A DNA stretch of 64,000 bases from contig NZ_CP070304.1 in NCBI RefSeq assembly GCF_016917355.1, forward strand, positions 4,092,001 through 4,156,000, given 5' to 3'. Numbering within the stretch: the first letter of the stretch is position 1; the number at the start of each line of letters is the position of its first letter. Under the pieces are notes generated by a model that saw nothing but the letters and a program-made list of their open reading frames with translations, was not told the origin of the DNA and did no database searches. Below, piece after piece: positions 18,765 to 28,427 of this stretch. Both the position numbers and the translations under genes were made by a program. Source of the DNA: Glaciimonas sp. PAMC28666 (GTDB lineage Bacteria; Pseudomonadota; Gammaproteobacteria; Burkholderiales; Burkholderiaceae_D).

Positions 18765-19589
18765 GTGAATACCTTTAATGCCACATTAATCACGCGAAAG
18801 TGGGCGCTGTTGTTGGCGGCAGTATTTGTCGGTCCAAACGCGATGGCGCAAGGTATCGGATTGAGCACGAAAAGTCCGGTTCATCGCGTGGCGTTGGTTG
18901 AGCTTTATTCCAGCGAAGGATGTAATAGTTGCCCGCCTGCCGATGCATGGTTAGCGAAAATTGGTTCGGAAGTGAGTCCGGAGTTAGTTGTCCCCCTGGC
19001 ATTGCATGTTGATTACTGGGACAGCTTGGGTTGGAAGGACCGATTTGGCGATCATGCATTTACGTTGCGTCAACGTGCATTGGCCGACTATGCCAATAGC
19101 AAGGTGGTGTATACACCTGAAGTGTTTGCAGGCGGACGTGAACTGAGAAGGTGGAATACGCCGGGCGAGGCCAGGAATGTCCTGCAACAAATCACATCGC
19201 AAATATCATCTGTTGATATCGGGATCAAGGTCACGAGCAATGCTGCCAACGGAGCTGGCTCCTATAAATTGACCGCTAGAGCGACTAATAACGCCAGTGG
19301 CGATTCCAAACAACCACAAAACGCCTATATCGCCGTCTATCAGAATAAATTGGTATCGAAAGTGGCCGCTGGCGAAAATGGCGGTGTCACACTTCATCAC
19401 GAATACGTTGTGCGGCGTTGGCTGGGACCATTTGCGTTGAAAGGGGGGACGGTCACCATTCAACAGAATATTGCCCTTGATAGTTTCGGCGGCGATATTC
19501 CTGCCAATCAGTTTGGAATAGTGACGTTTGTGCAAAATGCGACCACCGGCGAGGTCCAGCAAGTAGCCAGACTGGCGTTAGGGCGTTGA
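18765..19589 (+). CDS. DUF1223 family exported protein (thioredoxin-like)
   Basis: Protein of 274 residues with an N-terminal signal-like helix ending near NAMAQ. The conserved DUF1223 start is VELYSSEGCNSCPPAD, with a CxxC pair (CNSC) in a thioredoxin-like context, then DYWDSLGWKDRF. The start is a GTG at 18765 with CGGAG about 7 bp upstream. Function unknown for the family; the CxxC suggests a redox or disulfide role in the periplasm (inference). It stands 115 bp after the pteridine reductase gene, probably with its own promoter. Confidence 0.9.
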   Translation: MNTFNATLITRKWALLLAAVFVGPNAMAQGIGLSTKSPVHRVALVELYSSEGCNSCPPADAWLAKIGSEVSPELVVPLALHVDYWDSLGWKDRFGDHAFTLRQRALADYANSKVVYTPEVFAGGRELRRWNTPGEARNVLQQITSQISSVDIGIKVTSNAANGAGSYKLTARATNNASGDSKQPQNAYIAVYQNKLVSKVAAGENGGVTLHHEYVVRRWLGPFALKGGTVTIQQNIALDSFGGDIPANQFGIVTFVQNATTGEVQQVARLALGR

Positions 19590-19621
19590 CCGGAGAGGTG
19601 ACGATTTTATTTAGAACACGC

Positions 19622-19646
19622 AAAAAAAGCGCGGAAAATACGCTTT
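19622..19646 (-). terminator. Intrinsic terminator at the end of the flavin reductase gene
   Basis: On the minus strand AAAGCG (19646-19641) pairs with CGCTTT (19631-19626) around a 9-nt loop and runs into seven T residues. It overlaps the stop codon of the flavin reductase gene. Confidence 0.65.
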
Positions 19647-20688
19647 AGTCTTCGAAATCCAGGCGATCATCCGGAATGTTAATGAAGCGGCGTAGCAAGG
19701 TGCGCAAAGCGATGGCATCCACTGTGCCCATTTTTCCCATCATTTCAGCTTCAATGTCGACGCCGGCTGCGGCAATCTTTTGCGTTAGTTCTCGACCTAA
19801 TCCGGTGAGATAGAACAGCCCACTACCATTATTTTCGCCGTGATCAGCCACGACTTGCAGCAATCCGCGTGCTGTCATGTCATCGAGCACAATGAAGAGC
19901 GGCGAATGACCGGCGTAGGCGAACAAACGGTTTAACTCTCCAATACTCAGGCCGTCGCGGGCCGCCAGCGTATTGAGGACAAAAAATTCGGTATCGTTGA
20001 GGCCTTGCTGTGCGCCATATTCCCGCAGTTTTCCATATAGCTGAAAGTAAGCGCTTCCAAGCAGGTGGCTCATGGTGCTGGTGTTGAAGATGCGTGCGCC
20101 GGTGGTGGCCTTGATCAGGGCTTCAGCTTCGTCTGCAAGTTCCTTGCGGGTAGCGATGGCGTAGTTGCCGCGCTGATACACGAGCGGAGGCGTGTCCGAA
20201 TGATCGAAGTGCATCACCTCGCCAACCATAATGATGTGGTCGCCGCCATCGTAACGATAAGCCGTTTTACATTGCATACGGGTGGTGCACGCTGGAAGCA
20301 ACGGCACACCGCCAAGTCCCTTTTCGGTTTCCAGTCCTGCAAATTTAGCTACGCCACGCTTGGCAAAGCGATTTGCGAGGGCGTCCTGATCGTGCGACAA
20401 AATATGCACGGCCCAGAATTCTGCCTTTTCAAAAGTTGGCGCGCTGCTCGATGATTTCGCCAGACTCCATAAAACCAGCGGTGGATCGAGTGAAACCGAG
20501 TTGAAGCTGTTTGCAGTGATACCAACGCGGTGTTCAAGGTCATCGTCAGGATGGTCATTGCTGCGGCAAGCCGTAATGATGGTCACGCCGGTGGTGAACG
20601 TTCCCAGCGCATTGCGATATTCCCGTTGATCAAATATTTTTGCGAGCGTTTCATTACCCGCTAGCGGTGTGTTTTCTTGTATGTCCAT
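19645..20688 (-). CDS. Flavin reductase fused to a MarR-like domain
   Basis: Protein of 347 residues in two parts. Residues about 20-185 form a flavin-reductase-like FMN-binding domain (FTTGVTIITA, ITANSFNSVSLDPPLVLWSL, VHILSHDQ), reducing free flavin with NAD(P)H for a monooxygenase. Residues about 205-347 look like a MarR-type winged helix (LNDTEFFVLNTLAARDGLSIGELNRLF, then LDDMTARGLLQV). The same two-part design is known in the reductase component C1 of Acinetobacter p-hydroxyphenylacetate hydroxylase, where the MarR-like part is an effector-binding autoinhibitory domain. No oxygenase partner gene is nearby. Confidence 0.88.
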   Translation of the reverse strand: MDIQENTPLAGNETLAKIFDQREYRNALGTFTTGVTIITACRSNDHPDDDLEHRVGITANSFNSVSLDPPLVLWSLAKSSSSAPTFEKAEFWAVHILSHDQDALANRFAKRGVAKFAGLETEKGLGGVPLLPACTTRMQCKTAYRYDGGDHIIMVGEVMHFDHSDTPPLVYQRGNYAIATRKELADEAEALIKATTGARIFNTSTMSHLLGSAYFQLYGKLREYGAQQGLNDTEFFVLNTLAARDGLSIGELNRLFAYAGHSPLFIVLDDMTARGLLQVVADHGENNGSGLFYLTGLGRELTQKIAAAGVDIEAEMMGKMGTVDAIALRTLLRRFINIPDDRLDFED

Positions 20689-21000
20689 CGGATTTTAATT
20701 CAAGTTTTCTTCGATCAGCATGTTATCAGGCTATGGTCGGGACGAATGCACCGATGGGATGCGCTGGTAACCGGCATGCCTGCTATGGCTAATGGCGTGT
20801 GAAAGTGGGGTGGATACTTAAAAACGAAAGGAAATACGTACATAAGCGATAAATTCGAACATCCGTAAAATCCCTAACTGTTAGATGTCCAGTCGGTTAA
20901 CAGATATTACCGCATGCTACGATATTAATCTGCCAATCCAGCAAGATAGCGCGCTGCTGTAGTTGGCCAAGCCCATTAATCTGCCCCAGAGGACACACAC
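20689..21000. other. Intergenic region between divergent genes
   Basis: About 310 bp between the flavin reductase gene and the TatD-like gene. The 11-mer ATTAATCTGCC occurs twice (around 20923 and 20974) just before the TatD-like start, possibly a repeated regulator site. A GAGGACAC sequence before 21001 supplies its ribosome-binding site. No gene seen. Confidence 0.4.
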
Positions 21001-21798
21001 ATGTGGATCGATACCCACTGCCATCTTGATGCTGCCGAATTTGATGGCAACCAGACCGCCTTTGCGACGGCGGCAGCGCAACGGGAAGTTGACTGGATTG
21101 TGATTCCTGCCGTCGAGCGCGCAAATTTTGCCACTGTGGCAGCGATTGCGGCTCGGCAACCAAATTGCACCTATGCGCTCGGAATACATCCTATTTTTGT
21201 ACCGCAGGCGGAAGAATCGGATCTGTTGGCGCTTCGGTCAGCGATTGCGTTGGCAATGGACGACCCTTTATTTGTCGCGATTGGTGAAATTGGTCTCGAT
21301 TTCTTTGTGCCGGGCTTGGGTGAGGGCGCTCTTCGAGAGAAGCAAGAGCATTTTTACGTCGAGCAATTAAAACTCGCACGCGATTTCGACCTTCCGGTTT
21401 TACTACATGTGCGGCGTTCACAGGATACGTTGTTGAAATACCTGCGTCGGATCAACGTCAGAGGCGGCATTGCGCATGCTTTTAACGGCAGCTTTCAACA
21501 GGCGGAGGCTTTTATCAAATTAAATTTTAAGCTAGGCTTCGGCGGAGCGATGACATTCACGCGAGCATTGCAGATTCGACGTCTGGCGGCAACTTTACCG
21601 CTAGACGCTCTGGTGCTTGAAACCGACGCACCGGATATGTCGCCAGCCTGGTTGCATCCGGAAAAGAATGCGCCGGCACAGATTCCCTTGATTGCTGAGG
21701 TGCTCGCCAATTTACGCGGCATTCCATTGGCGCAATTAGCCGTGGCGACGAGTGTCAATGCATGCGCTGCGCTGCCACGATTAGCGCTTCTTAAGTAG
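21001..21798 (+). CDS. TatD-family metal-dependent hydrolase
   Basis: TIM-barrel metallohydrolase of 265 residues. The N-terminal metal site DTHCHLD, GEIGLDFF, LLHVRRSQ and the C-terminal LETDAPDM give the full set of metal ligands of the TatD family (DNase-like, some act on D-aminoacyl-tRNA or 3' DNA ends). The exact substrate is not readable; YcfH/YjjV-like members are closest by memory. It is followed after only 7 bp by comEC, so the two are probably cotranscribed; both concern DNA handling. Confidence 0.94.
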   Translation: MWIDTHCHLDAAEFDGNQTAFATAAAQREVDWIVIPAVERANFATVAAIAARQPNCTYALGIHPIFVPQAEESDLLALRSAIALAMDDPLFVAIGEIGLDFFVPGLGEGALREKQEHFYVEQLKLARDFDLPVLLHVRRSQDTLLKYLRRINVRGGIAHAFNGSFQQAEAFIKLNFKLGFGGAMTFTRALQIRRLAATLPLDALVLETDAPDMSPAWLHPEKNAPAQIPLIAEVLANLRGIPLAQLAVATSVNACAALPRLALLK

Positions 21799-21805
21799 CT
21801 CTCGG

Positions 21806-24391
21806 ATGCGGAGTTTTATTCTTGGTTTTTTGATCGGCGTCTGTTTCTTACAGACGCAAGGGGAATTGCCCTCCTATTGGGTACTGTGCATTTGTTGTCT
21901 CGTAGCGGGAACCGGGCTGTTTTTTGCCCACAGATTTCTGCATAGGTTGGGGAAGTTGTTTGTACTAGCAGTCTGCGGTGCGTTGCTCGGTTGTTGTTGG
22001 GCGGCGTTATTCGCGTATTTTTATCTGCAGGAAGAACTCCCGGTCGAATGGGAGGGGCGCGACGTTACTGTGATCGGCACCATTGCGAATTTGCCGACGC
22101 ATTTTGCGCAAGGTGTCCGGTTTAATTTTGCGGTAGAAAAAGTTTTGCCGCAAAATGGAGAACGGCCGCCCATACCCTCCACATTGGCGCTTTCGTGGTA
22201 TCGCCCATTCAATCGCCAAGGCGCGCAACCAACTACCGAAGACGTTCAAATTGGGAAGGTCAAACCGGGCGCTCGATGGCAATTGACGGTCCGTTTAAAG
22301 CGCCCGCACGGCAGTGCAAATCCGCATGGATTTGATTACGAGGTATGGTTACTGGAACAAAACCTGCGTGCAACAGGTTACGTGCGCGCTGATAAAGTGT
22401 CGTCCCCCGGCGCAGAGACACCGAATGGATCGGCCATAAATACTGCTGCGGTGGATACCTCGGCAGTAGAGACCTCGGTCACGAATATTCCACGGAATAA
22501 CCGTGAATTGGCGCGTTTTGTTTTTACTTTTGGTCATTGTGTGGAAGCGGTGCGTGGCTGGGTCAGGCAACGTATCCTGACCGCTTTGCCTGGAAAAAAA
22601 TATGCCGGAGTGTTGGTCGCTTTGGTCATCGGCGATCAGCGGGCGGTAGATCAAAATGACTGGTTGATTTTCAATCGTACCGGGGTCGGACATCTGATTT
22701 CTATTTCGGGCCTGCACATTACCATGATAGCGGGCCTGTTTGCGGCCATCGTGTCGGCGCTTTGGCGGCGTTCATTTTTTATTGGCACTACTTTGCCGCT
22801 GCGTTTGCCAGCACAGAAGGCCGCAGTGTTAGCAGGTGCAGTGACCGCCTTGATGTATGTGTTGTTAGCGGGGTTTGGGTTGCCGGCTCAGCGTACCTTA
22901 TATATGTTGCTGATGGTCGCATTGGCGCTCTGGAGCGGTCGCATCGCCAGCGTTTCGCATGTTTTATGCGTGGCTTTAATGGTGGTCTTGCTACGCGATC
23001 CCTGGGCCGTGCTTGCTCCTGGTTTCTGGTTATCCTTCGGTGCGGTCGGCACGATCTTGTACGCTAGCGTTGGACGGACTCAACCACTGATCGATCCCGC
23101 TGATCTGCATCCTGCGGCACCGAGCAAAGCGTGGTTGCAGGCGTTGAAGTCAAGCGCTTATACACAATATGTCGTGACAATTGGGTTGGTGCCGCTGACG
23201 ATCTTGCTGTTCGGTCAAATATCGCTGGTAAGCCCGCTGGCAAACGCAATCGCCATTCCTCTTGTTGGTCTGCTGGTGACGCCCATGGCGTTGATCGGCA
23301 GTATGCTGCCAGCGCCGCTCTCCGGCTGGGTGTTGGTGACAGCACATACCTTGGTGGATTGGTTGGCAACAATCTTGACATGGTTCAGCCAATTTCCGCT
23401 GGCGGTGTGGCAAGCACCACTGCCGCCCACCTGGACTTTTGTGATCGCTTTGGTCGCCACCTTATGGTTGCTGGCACCACGCGGCTGGCCGCTCCGTTGG
23501 TTGGCGCTCATTGGTTGGGTGCCGCTGTTACTGAACTCCGCCACCCGCCCGGAAGAGGGTGAAATGAACGTGACCGCGTTCGACGTCGGGCAGGGAATGG
23601 CACTGCTGATCGAAACCTCCCGGCATCGCCTGCTGTATGACAGCGGGCCATATTATTCGCCGGAGTCAGACGCCGGTAGTCGTATTATCGTTCCCTACTT
23701 AAAGGCGCGAGGTATCACCTCTATAAATACAATGGTGATCTCGCACTCAGACAGTGACCACTCCGGTGGCGCTTTGTCCGTTCTTCATGCGATTAACGTC
23801 GACCGGGTTTATTCATCGTTGTCGCGAGACCACCGAATGGTTGCCGCCGCGCCGGACCATACCCGCTGTCAGGACGGCCAGTCATGGAACTGGGACGGCG
23901 TGCAGTTCGATATGCTGTTTCCAGCCGCGCAGAACTATGAAAATAATGAACGCAAGGATCGAAAATCAGGCAGTGCCAACACTATGAGCTGTACCTTAAA
24001 AATTACCAACGGAAAGTATTCGATTCTGCTCCCCGGCGATATAGAAAAAGCCCAGGAGCGGCAGTTGATAAGGGATAAAGGGGCGAATCCCACGGATCAT
24101 TCCGAGGCGAGCATATTAAAGTCAACCGTGCTTCTCGCACCGCATCATGGAAGCGGCACATCGTCTACGATGGACTTCTTGAAGGAGGTCGATCCATCCG
24201 TGGCGCTGTTTCAGGTGGGTTATCGTAATCGTTTTCGGCATCCTCAGGCACAAGTGCTGGAACGTTACCGGCAATTAGGGATTCGATCCGTGCGAAACGA
24301 TCAGTCAGGGGCGATATCTTTGCGATTTGGCCGCACGCTCGAAGTCACAGAGTATCGCCAACAGCATAAGCGTTATTGGTACGGTCGTTGA
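21806..24391 (+). CDS. comEC: ComEC/Rec2 DNA-uptake channel protein
   Basis: Inner-membrane channel for single-stranded DNA during transformation. The 861 residues show the standard order: hydrophobic helices at the N-terminus, an OB-like DUF4131 domain, the multi-helix Competence domain (LVALVIGDQRAVDQ, ISISGLHITMIAG), and a C-terminal metallo-beta-lactamase-like domain with HSDSDHSGG at about residue 647 and later APHHGSG. An insertion rich in Thr/Ala/Ser (near residues 205-230) separates the OB and channel parts. It appears intact; whether the strain is naturally competent depends on pil and comEA genes not in the window. Confidence 0.95.
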   Translation: MRSFILGFLIGVCFLQTQGELPSYWVLCICCLVAGTGLFFAHRFLHRLGKLFVLAVCGALLGCCWAALFAYFYLQEELPVEWEGRDVTVIGTIANLPTHFAQGVRFNFAVEKVLPQNGERPPIPSTLALSWYRPFNRQGAQPTTEDVQIGKVKPGARWQLTVRLKRPHGSANPHGFDYEVWLLEQNLRATGYVRADKVSSPGAETPNGSAINTAAVDTSAVETSVTNIPRNNRELARFVFTFGHCVEAVRGWVRQRILTALPGKKYAGVLVALVIGDQRAVDQNDWLIFNRTGVGHLISISGLHITMIAGLFAAIVSALWRRSFFIGTTLPLRLPAQKAAVLAGAVTALMYVLLAGFGLPAQRTLYMLLMVALALWSGRIASVSHVLCVALMVVLLRDPWAVLAPGFWLSFGAVGTILYASVGRTQPLIDPADLHPAAPSKAWLQALKSSAYTQYVVTIGLVPLTILLFGQISLVSPLANAIAIPLVGLLVTPMALIGSMLPAPLSGWVLVTAHTLVDWLATILTWFSQFPLAVWQAPLPPTWTFVIALVATLWLLAPRGWPLRWLALIGWVPLLLNSATRPEEGEMNVTAFDVGQGMALLIETSRHRLLYDSGPYYSPESDAGSRIIVPYLKARGITSINTMVISHSDSDHSGGALSVLHAINVDRVYSSLSRDHRMVAAAPDHTRCQDGQSWNWDGVQFDMLFPAAQNYENNERKDRKSGSANTMSCTLKITNGKYSILLPGDIEKAQERQLIRDKGANPTDHSEASILKSTVLLAPHHGSGTSSTMDFLKEVDPSVALFQVGYRNRFRHPQAQVLERYRQLGIRSVRNDQSGAISLRFGRTLEVTEYRQQHKRYWYGR

Positions 24392-24491
24392 ACGTCCGCT
24401 CTAAAATTTGGATTGTAAGAATCAATGCTTATCGCTTTAAATAGGATCATTAACCCTCCGCGTGTTGGATCAGCACTTTTAACTGCCCTCA

Positions 24492-25343
24492 ATGACCTAC
24501 TTAAACACATTACCGCATACTCGAGGTCCGGCATGCCCGCTGCTGTCGAATCTTCCCGTCGTTCACTTTGCGCACGGAAATAGTTTTCCTTCCGGCACAT
24601 ATCGTCGGTTTTTAGAGCTTTTATCCAAAAGCTATGATGTGCATGCGTTAGAAATGCATGCACATAATCCTGCCTACCCGGTAACCGATGGCTGGCCGGC
24701 ACTGGTGCAGGAGTTAATTGAGGAATTACTCTCGCGTTATCAACAGCCCGTAATTTTGGTAGGGCATTCGTTGGGCGGGATCTTATCCTTGATGGTCGCC
24801 AGACAGCGTCCCGAGCTGGTGCGTTGCGTGGTGCTGTTGGACGCACCAGTGAGCGTGGGATGGAGAGCGGGTGTATTTCGATTAGCGAAAGCGTTCAAAC
24901 TTGATCGTCGTTGGTCTCCAGCCCGTTTTTCGGAGCGGCGTCGCAATCAATGGCCGGATGCGGAGGCGGCCTATCAGCATTTCTCTACCAAGCAGGTGTT
25001 TGCCAATTGGCCCAAAGAAGTCTTGCGTGATTATGTTGAGCACGGCACTGTAGCCCATTCTGGCGGCGTCGCTTTGCGTTTCAGGCGCGAGATTGAAACA
25101 GCGGTGTATCTGACCTTGCCACATCATTTAGGCCAGGTCGTGAAATCGCCTTTTCCGGTACCGGTGGGGTTTGTCGGAGGCATTGACTCGATAGAGTGCC
25201 GACAGGCCGGCATGATGGCGACCCGGCGGCTGGTCGGTTCACGCATAAAATTGCTTCCGGGCGACCATTTATTTCCGTTGCAGACCCCGCAGGTTGCGGC
25301 AAAGGCGACCGATGAAATGATCCAGTCATTATTGAAGTCCTGA
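24492..25343 (+). CDS. Alpha/beta hydrolase
   Basis: Serine hydrolase fold of 283 residues. The nucleophile elbow is VGHSLGG (G-x-S-x-G), HFAHGNSFPSGTY near the N-terminus forms the oxyanion region, and a late GDHLFPLQ holds the catalytic His. No signal peptide or lipobox. The substrate is unknown. It is 100 bp after comEC on the same strand. Confidence 0.9.
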   Translation: MTYLNTLPHTRGPACPLLSNLPVVHFAHGNSFPSGTYRRFLELLSKSYDVHALEMHAHNPAYPVTDGWPALVQELIEELLSRYQQPVILVGHSLGGILSLMVARQRPELVRCVVLLDAPVSVGWRAGVFRLAKAFKLDRRWSPARFSERRRNQWPDAEAAYQHFSTKQVFANWPKEVLRDYVEHGTVAHSGGVALRFRREIETAVYLTLPHHLGQVVKSPFPVPVGFVGGIDSIECRQAGMMATRRLVGSRIKLLPGDHLFPLQTPQVAAKATDEMIQSLLKS

Positions 25344-25430
25344 CAAAGTTTTGATAAAGCTCCGATTTTTGGCATAGAAACGCCCGATTCTTGCCTATTT
25401 CGAGGCTATCAATTTGCAATTACACGGGTT

Positions 25431-28019
25431 GTGACGCATTTTTTCTCTTTTCCTAGCCCGGTTATTCGCTTTTTTTCCAATAAGTTACTTCTTCTTACAG
25501 ACGTTTCTGGGTACTTGACGCAGCATGTTGTAGGATATGGGCTAATTCCAATCAATATCGTTATGTTATTTACATCAAAACCTCGTAAGACTAATTTGAA
25601 TACTCCAGCTGACAAGACCCAATTAGCGAAAACGGCAGTGTTTTCAGCTCCTTTTTCAGCTCCTCTCTGCAAGCCAAAAAAACAGAACGGCACGCTGCTG
25701 CACGGATTGCTATTTACCATTGGGGGCGTGGTGTTGGCCGGAGCCGTCATTGGTGGATTGTTGATCGCCTACGCGCTCGTAGTTATGCAGCCGCAGTTAC
25801 CTGATCTTGGTGCTATCACCGACTATCGTCCTAAAGTGCCGCTGCGTATTTATACCGCCGATCATGTATTGATTGGCGAGTTTGGCGAAGAGCGACGCAG
25901 CCTGGTGAAGCTGCAGGATATCCCCGCCAATATGAAGAACGCGGTTCTGGCGATTGAGGATGCGCGCTTTTATCAACACGGCGGAATCGATCTTATCGGC
26001 ATCTTGAGAGCAATCGGGACAGACCTCGTGCACGGCGGCGCTTCGCAAGGTGCCAGTACGATTACGATGCAAGTGGCGCGTAACGTATTTCTATCCAGCG
26101 AAAAAACATATACGCGCAAAATTTATGAAATTTTGCTGGCTTATAAAATTGAAAATGCATTAACCAAGGATCAGATTCTCGAAGTGTATATGAACCAGAT
26201 TTTTCTGGGACAACGTTCATTTGGGTTCGCTGCGGCCGCCAGAGCGTACTTCGGCAAAGAGCTAAAAGATATAACGTTGGCACAGGCCGCAATGCTTGCC
26301 GGCCTTCCGAAAGCGCCATCGGCTTACAATCCTGTAGTGAACCCTAAACGTGCCCGTATTCGCCAGGAATACATTTTAAAGCGCATGTTGCAACTCGAAT
26401 TCATTACCCAGCCAGAATATGATCAGGCACTGGCTGAAGATATTAAGGTAAAGACAACCGGTAACACTTATAGCGTACACGCAGAATATGCGACCGAAAT
26501 GGTCCGTCAGATGCTCTACACCCAATATAAAGATGATATTTATACTCGGGGGTTAAGCGTGACAACAACTCTCGATTCGGCGGACCAACAGGCTGGTTAT
26601 GAGGCGGTACGTAAGGGCGTAATGGACTACGATCGTCGTCATGGGTACCGTGGCCCGGAAGCGTTGATCGCATTGCCGTCAAATGTGGACGAGCGCGAGG
26701 AAGCGGTCGGAGATGCGCTGGATAACAAGCCAGATAACGATGACATCGTCCCTGGAGTTGTATTGAGCGCGGATGCCAAACAGGTGCAAGTGATGCTACG
26801 CAACGATTCCATCGTCACCGTCAGCGGTGAAGGGTTACGGTTTGCTGCGTCAGGTTTGAGTTCTAAAGCAGCAAAAAACATGCGCATTCAGCCAGGCTCG
26901 GTGATTCGCGTCATTCAGTTGCCTAAAGGCTGGCAAATCACCCAGTTGCCATCGGTCGAGGCGACACTGGTTGCGCTGACGCCACAAAGTGGGGCGATCA
27001 AGACATTAATTGGCGGCTTTGATTTCAATCAAAATAAGTTCAACCATGTAACGCAAGCATGGCGGCAACCGGGATCAACGTTTAAACCTTTCATTTATTC
27101 AGCCGCTCTCGAAAAAGGTTTCGGACCAGCTTCAATCATCAACGATGCCCCCGTTTCATTTCCGGGTGGTCCGGGACAGCCTAACTGGGAACCGAAGGAT
27201 GACGACACGCCCGATGGACCGATGCCTATGCGGACTGGCTTGCAGCGCTCAAAGAATCTGGTGACAGTGCGTTTGATGGATGCTATAGGTGCCAGGTACG
27301 CTCAAGATTTTGTGACCACGCATTTCGGTTTTGATCGTGACAAAATTCCTCCTTATTTGCCGACTGCACTCGGCGCGGGTCAAACCACGCCGTTGCAACT
27401 GGCCGGTGCCTATGCTGTGTTGGCGAATGGCGGCTACCGCGTTAATCCGTATTTAATTTCAGAAGTAGTCGATGCACGCGGCGTAGCATTGTCTCGTGCC
27501 CAGCCCGAAATTGCCGGTCAAAATGGCACCCGGGTGTTGGATGCGCGCAATAGCTATGTCATGACGAGCTTGTTGCAGACCGTTGCTCAACGAGGTACCG
27601 GTGCCGGCACCAACGTGTTGGGCCGGACTGATATTGCGGGTAAAACCGGAACTACGAACGACGCTTTTGATGGCTGGTTTGCCGGATATCAAAATTCGCT
27701 GGTTGCGGTTGCGTGGATGGGCTTCGATCAGCCCAAGACGCTCGGCAGCCGCGAGTTTGGCGCGCAACTAGCGTTACCGATCTGGGTCAGCTATATGGGA
27801 CGTGCATTGCGCGGTGTGCCACAGGTTCAAATGCCAATGCCAGAAGGAGTTAGCACGATTAATAACGAATTGTTCTTCGATAACTTTACACCCGGCAACG
27901 GCTTTATTGCATCACTGGGGGTAGGTGGCGGAGGTGCCGGAACCAATGAAGATGGAACGCCGGCAACGGCAGAAGATGATGAGAAACGCAGTATCATGAA
28001 ACTATTTGACGGACATTGA
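25431..28019 (+). CDS. Class A penicillin-binding protein (PBP1A-like)
   Basis: Bifunctional peptidoglycan synthase of 862 residues: one N-terminal membrane helix, a GT51 glycosyltransferase domain (EDARFYQHGGID, with the catalytic Glu near residue 177), an intervening OB-like region, and a transpeptidase with STFK (about 550), SKN (about 607) and KTGT (about 738). It polymerises and crosslinks glycan on the periplasmic side. The start is uncertain: GTG at 25431 opens the frame and ATG at 25563 is an alternative; neither has a clear ribosome-binding site and the first 44 residues look unconserved. It is not next to pilMNOPQ as many betaproteobacterial mrcA genes are, so it may be an additional copy. 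Confidence 0.93.
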   Translation: MTHFFSFPSPVIRFFSNKLLLLTDVSGYLTQHVVGYGLIPINIVMLFTSKPRKTNLNTPADKTQLAKTAVFSAPFSAPLCKPKKQNGTLLHGLLFTIGGVVLAGAVIGGLLIAYALVVMQPQLPDLGAITDYRPKVPLRIYTADHVLIGEFGEERRSLVKLQDIPANMKNAVLAIEDARFYQHGGIDLIGILRAIGTDLVHGGASQGASTITMQVARNVFLSSEKTYTRKIYEILLAYKIENALTKDQILEVYMNQIFLGQRSFGFAAAARAYFGKELKDITLAQAAMLAGLPKAPSAYNPVVNPKRARIRQEYILKRMLQLEFITQPEYDQALAEDIKVKTTGNTYSVHAEYATEMVRQMLYTQYKDDIYTRGLSVTTTLDSADQQAGYEAVRKGVMDYDRRHGYRGPEALIALPSNVDEREEAVGDALDNKPDNDDIVPGVVLSADAKQVQVMLRNDSIVTVSGEGLRFAASGLSSKAAKNMRIQPGSVIRVIQLPKGWQITQLPSVEATLVALTPQSGAIKTLIGGFDFNQNKFNHVTQAWRQPGSTFKPFIYSAALEKGFGPASIINDAPVSFPGGPGQPNWEPKDDDTPDGPMPMRTGLQRSKNLVTVRLMDAIGARYAQDFVTTHFGFDRDKIPPYLPTALGAGQTTPLQLAGAYAVLANGGYRVNPYLISEVVDARGVALSRAQPEIAGQNGTRVLDARNSYVMTSLLQTVAQRGTGAGTNVLGRTDIAGKTGTTNDAFDGWFAGYQNSLVAVAWMGFDQPKTLGSREFGAQLALPIWVSYMGRALRGVPQVQMPMPEGVSTINNELFFDNFTPGNGFIASLGVGGGGAGTNEDGTPATAEDDEKRSIMKLFDGH

Positions 28020-28068
28020 TGCCGCGGTTGGGCCGGTGTTGAATTGCTGCCAGTTTCTTGAAAACCCC

Positions 28069-28103
28069 CTCAGTACACGTTACTGAATCGATAGTGTACT
28101 GAG
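28069..28103 (+). terminator. Hairpin downstream of the PBP1A-like gene
   Basis: Perfect 10-bp stem CTCAGTACAC/GTGTACTGAG with a 15-nt loop, 50 bp after the stop codon. It lacks a T run, so it may only protect the transcript end or help terminate together with the next hairpin. Confidence 0.4.
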
Positions 28104-28134
28104 TTCGGCCCCCGCCTGATGCGATGGCTAACTC

Positions 28135-28187
28135 AAAAAAAAATCGGAGGAGGCCAGCGATATATTGGCGCTCGCCGATTTTTTTTT
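28135..28187. terminator. Bidirectional terminator
   Basis: Nine A plus TCGG (28135-28147) pair with CCGA plus nine T (28175-28187), with GCCA/TGGC pairing inside. It would terminate the PBP1A-like transcript on the plus strand and also work on the minus strand. Confidence 0.7.
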
Positions 28188-28291
28188 GGGGTAAAGGTTA
28201 AGTAATGATTACGGAAACAAACGGCGGCACCAAGGCTGTCGCTGATAATCGAATCTCTCGGTTTACAAATAATTTAGACGCCTGGACGAAA

Positions 28292-28319
28292 AAAAAACCG
28301 CGCAATTGCGCGGTTTTTT
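28292..28319. terminator. Bidirectional terminator, perfect palindrome
   Basis: A perfect 28-bp palindrome (AAAAAACCGCGCAA followed by its complement) with T runs on both strands. It lies downstream of the small minus-strand gene at 28428, whose transcript it would end. Confidence 0.75.
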
Positions 28320-28427
28320 ATTAATCCTTGTTGGCGTATTCGCCAGATTCTCAGCGCCTTATGCATCAATAATATTAGCAAAAGCCTGGAATTGAAGATC
28401 GACAAATAAATGTCGATCCGGGCAGAC

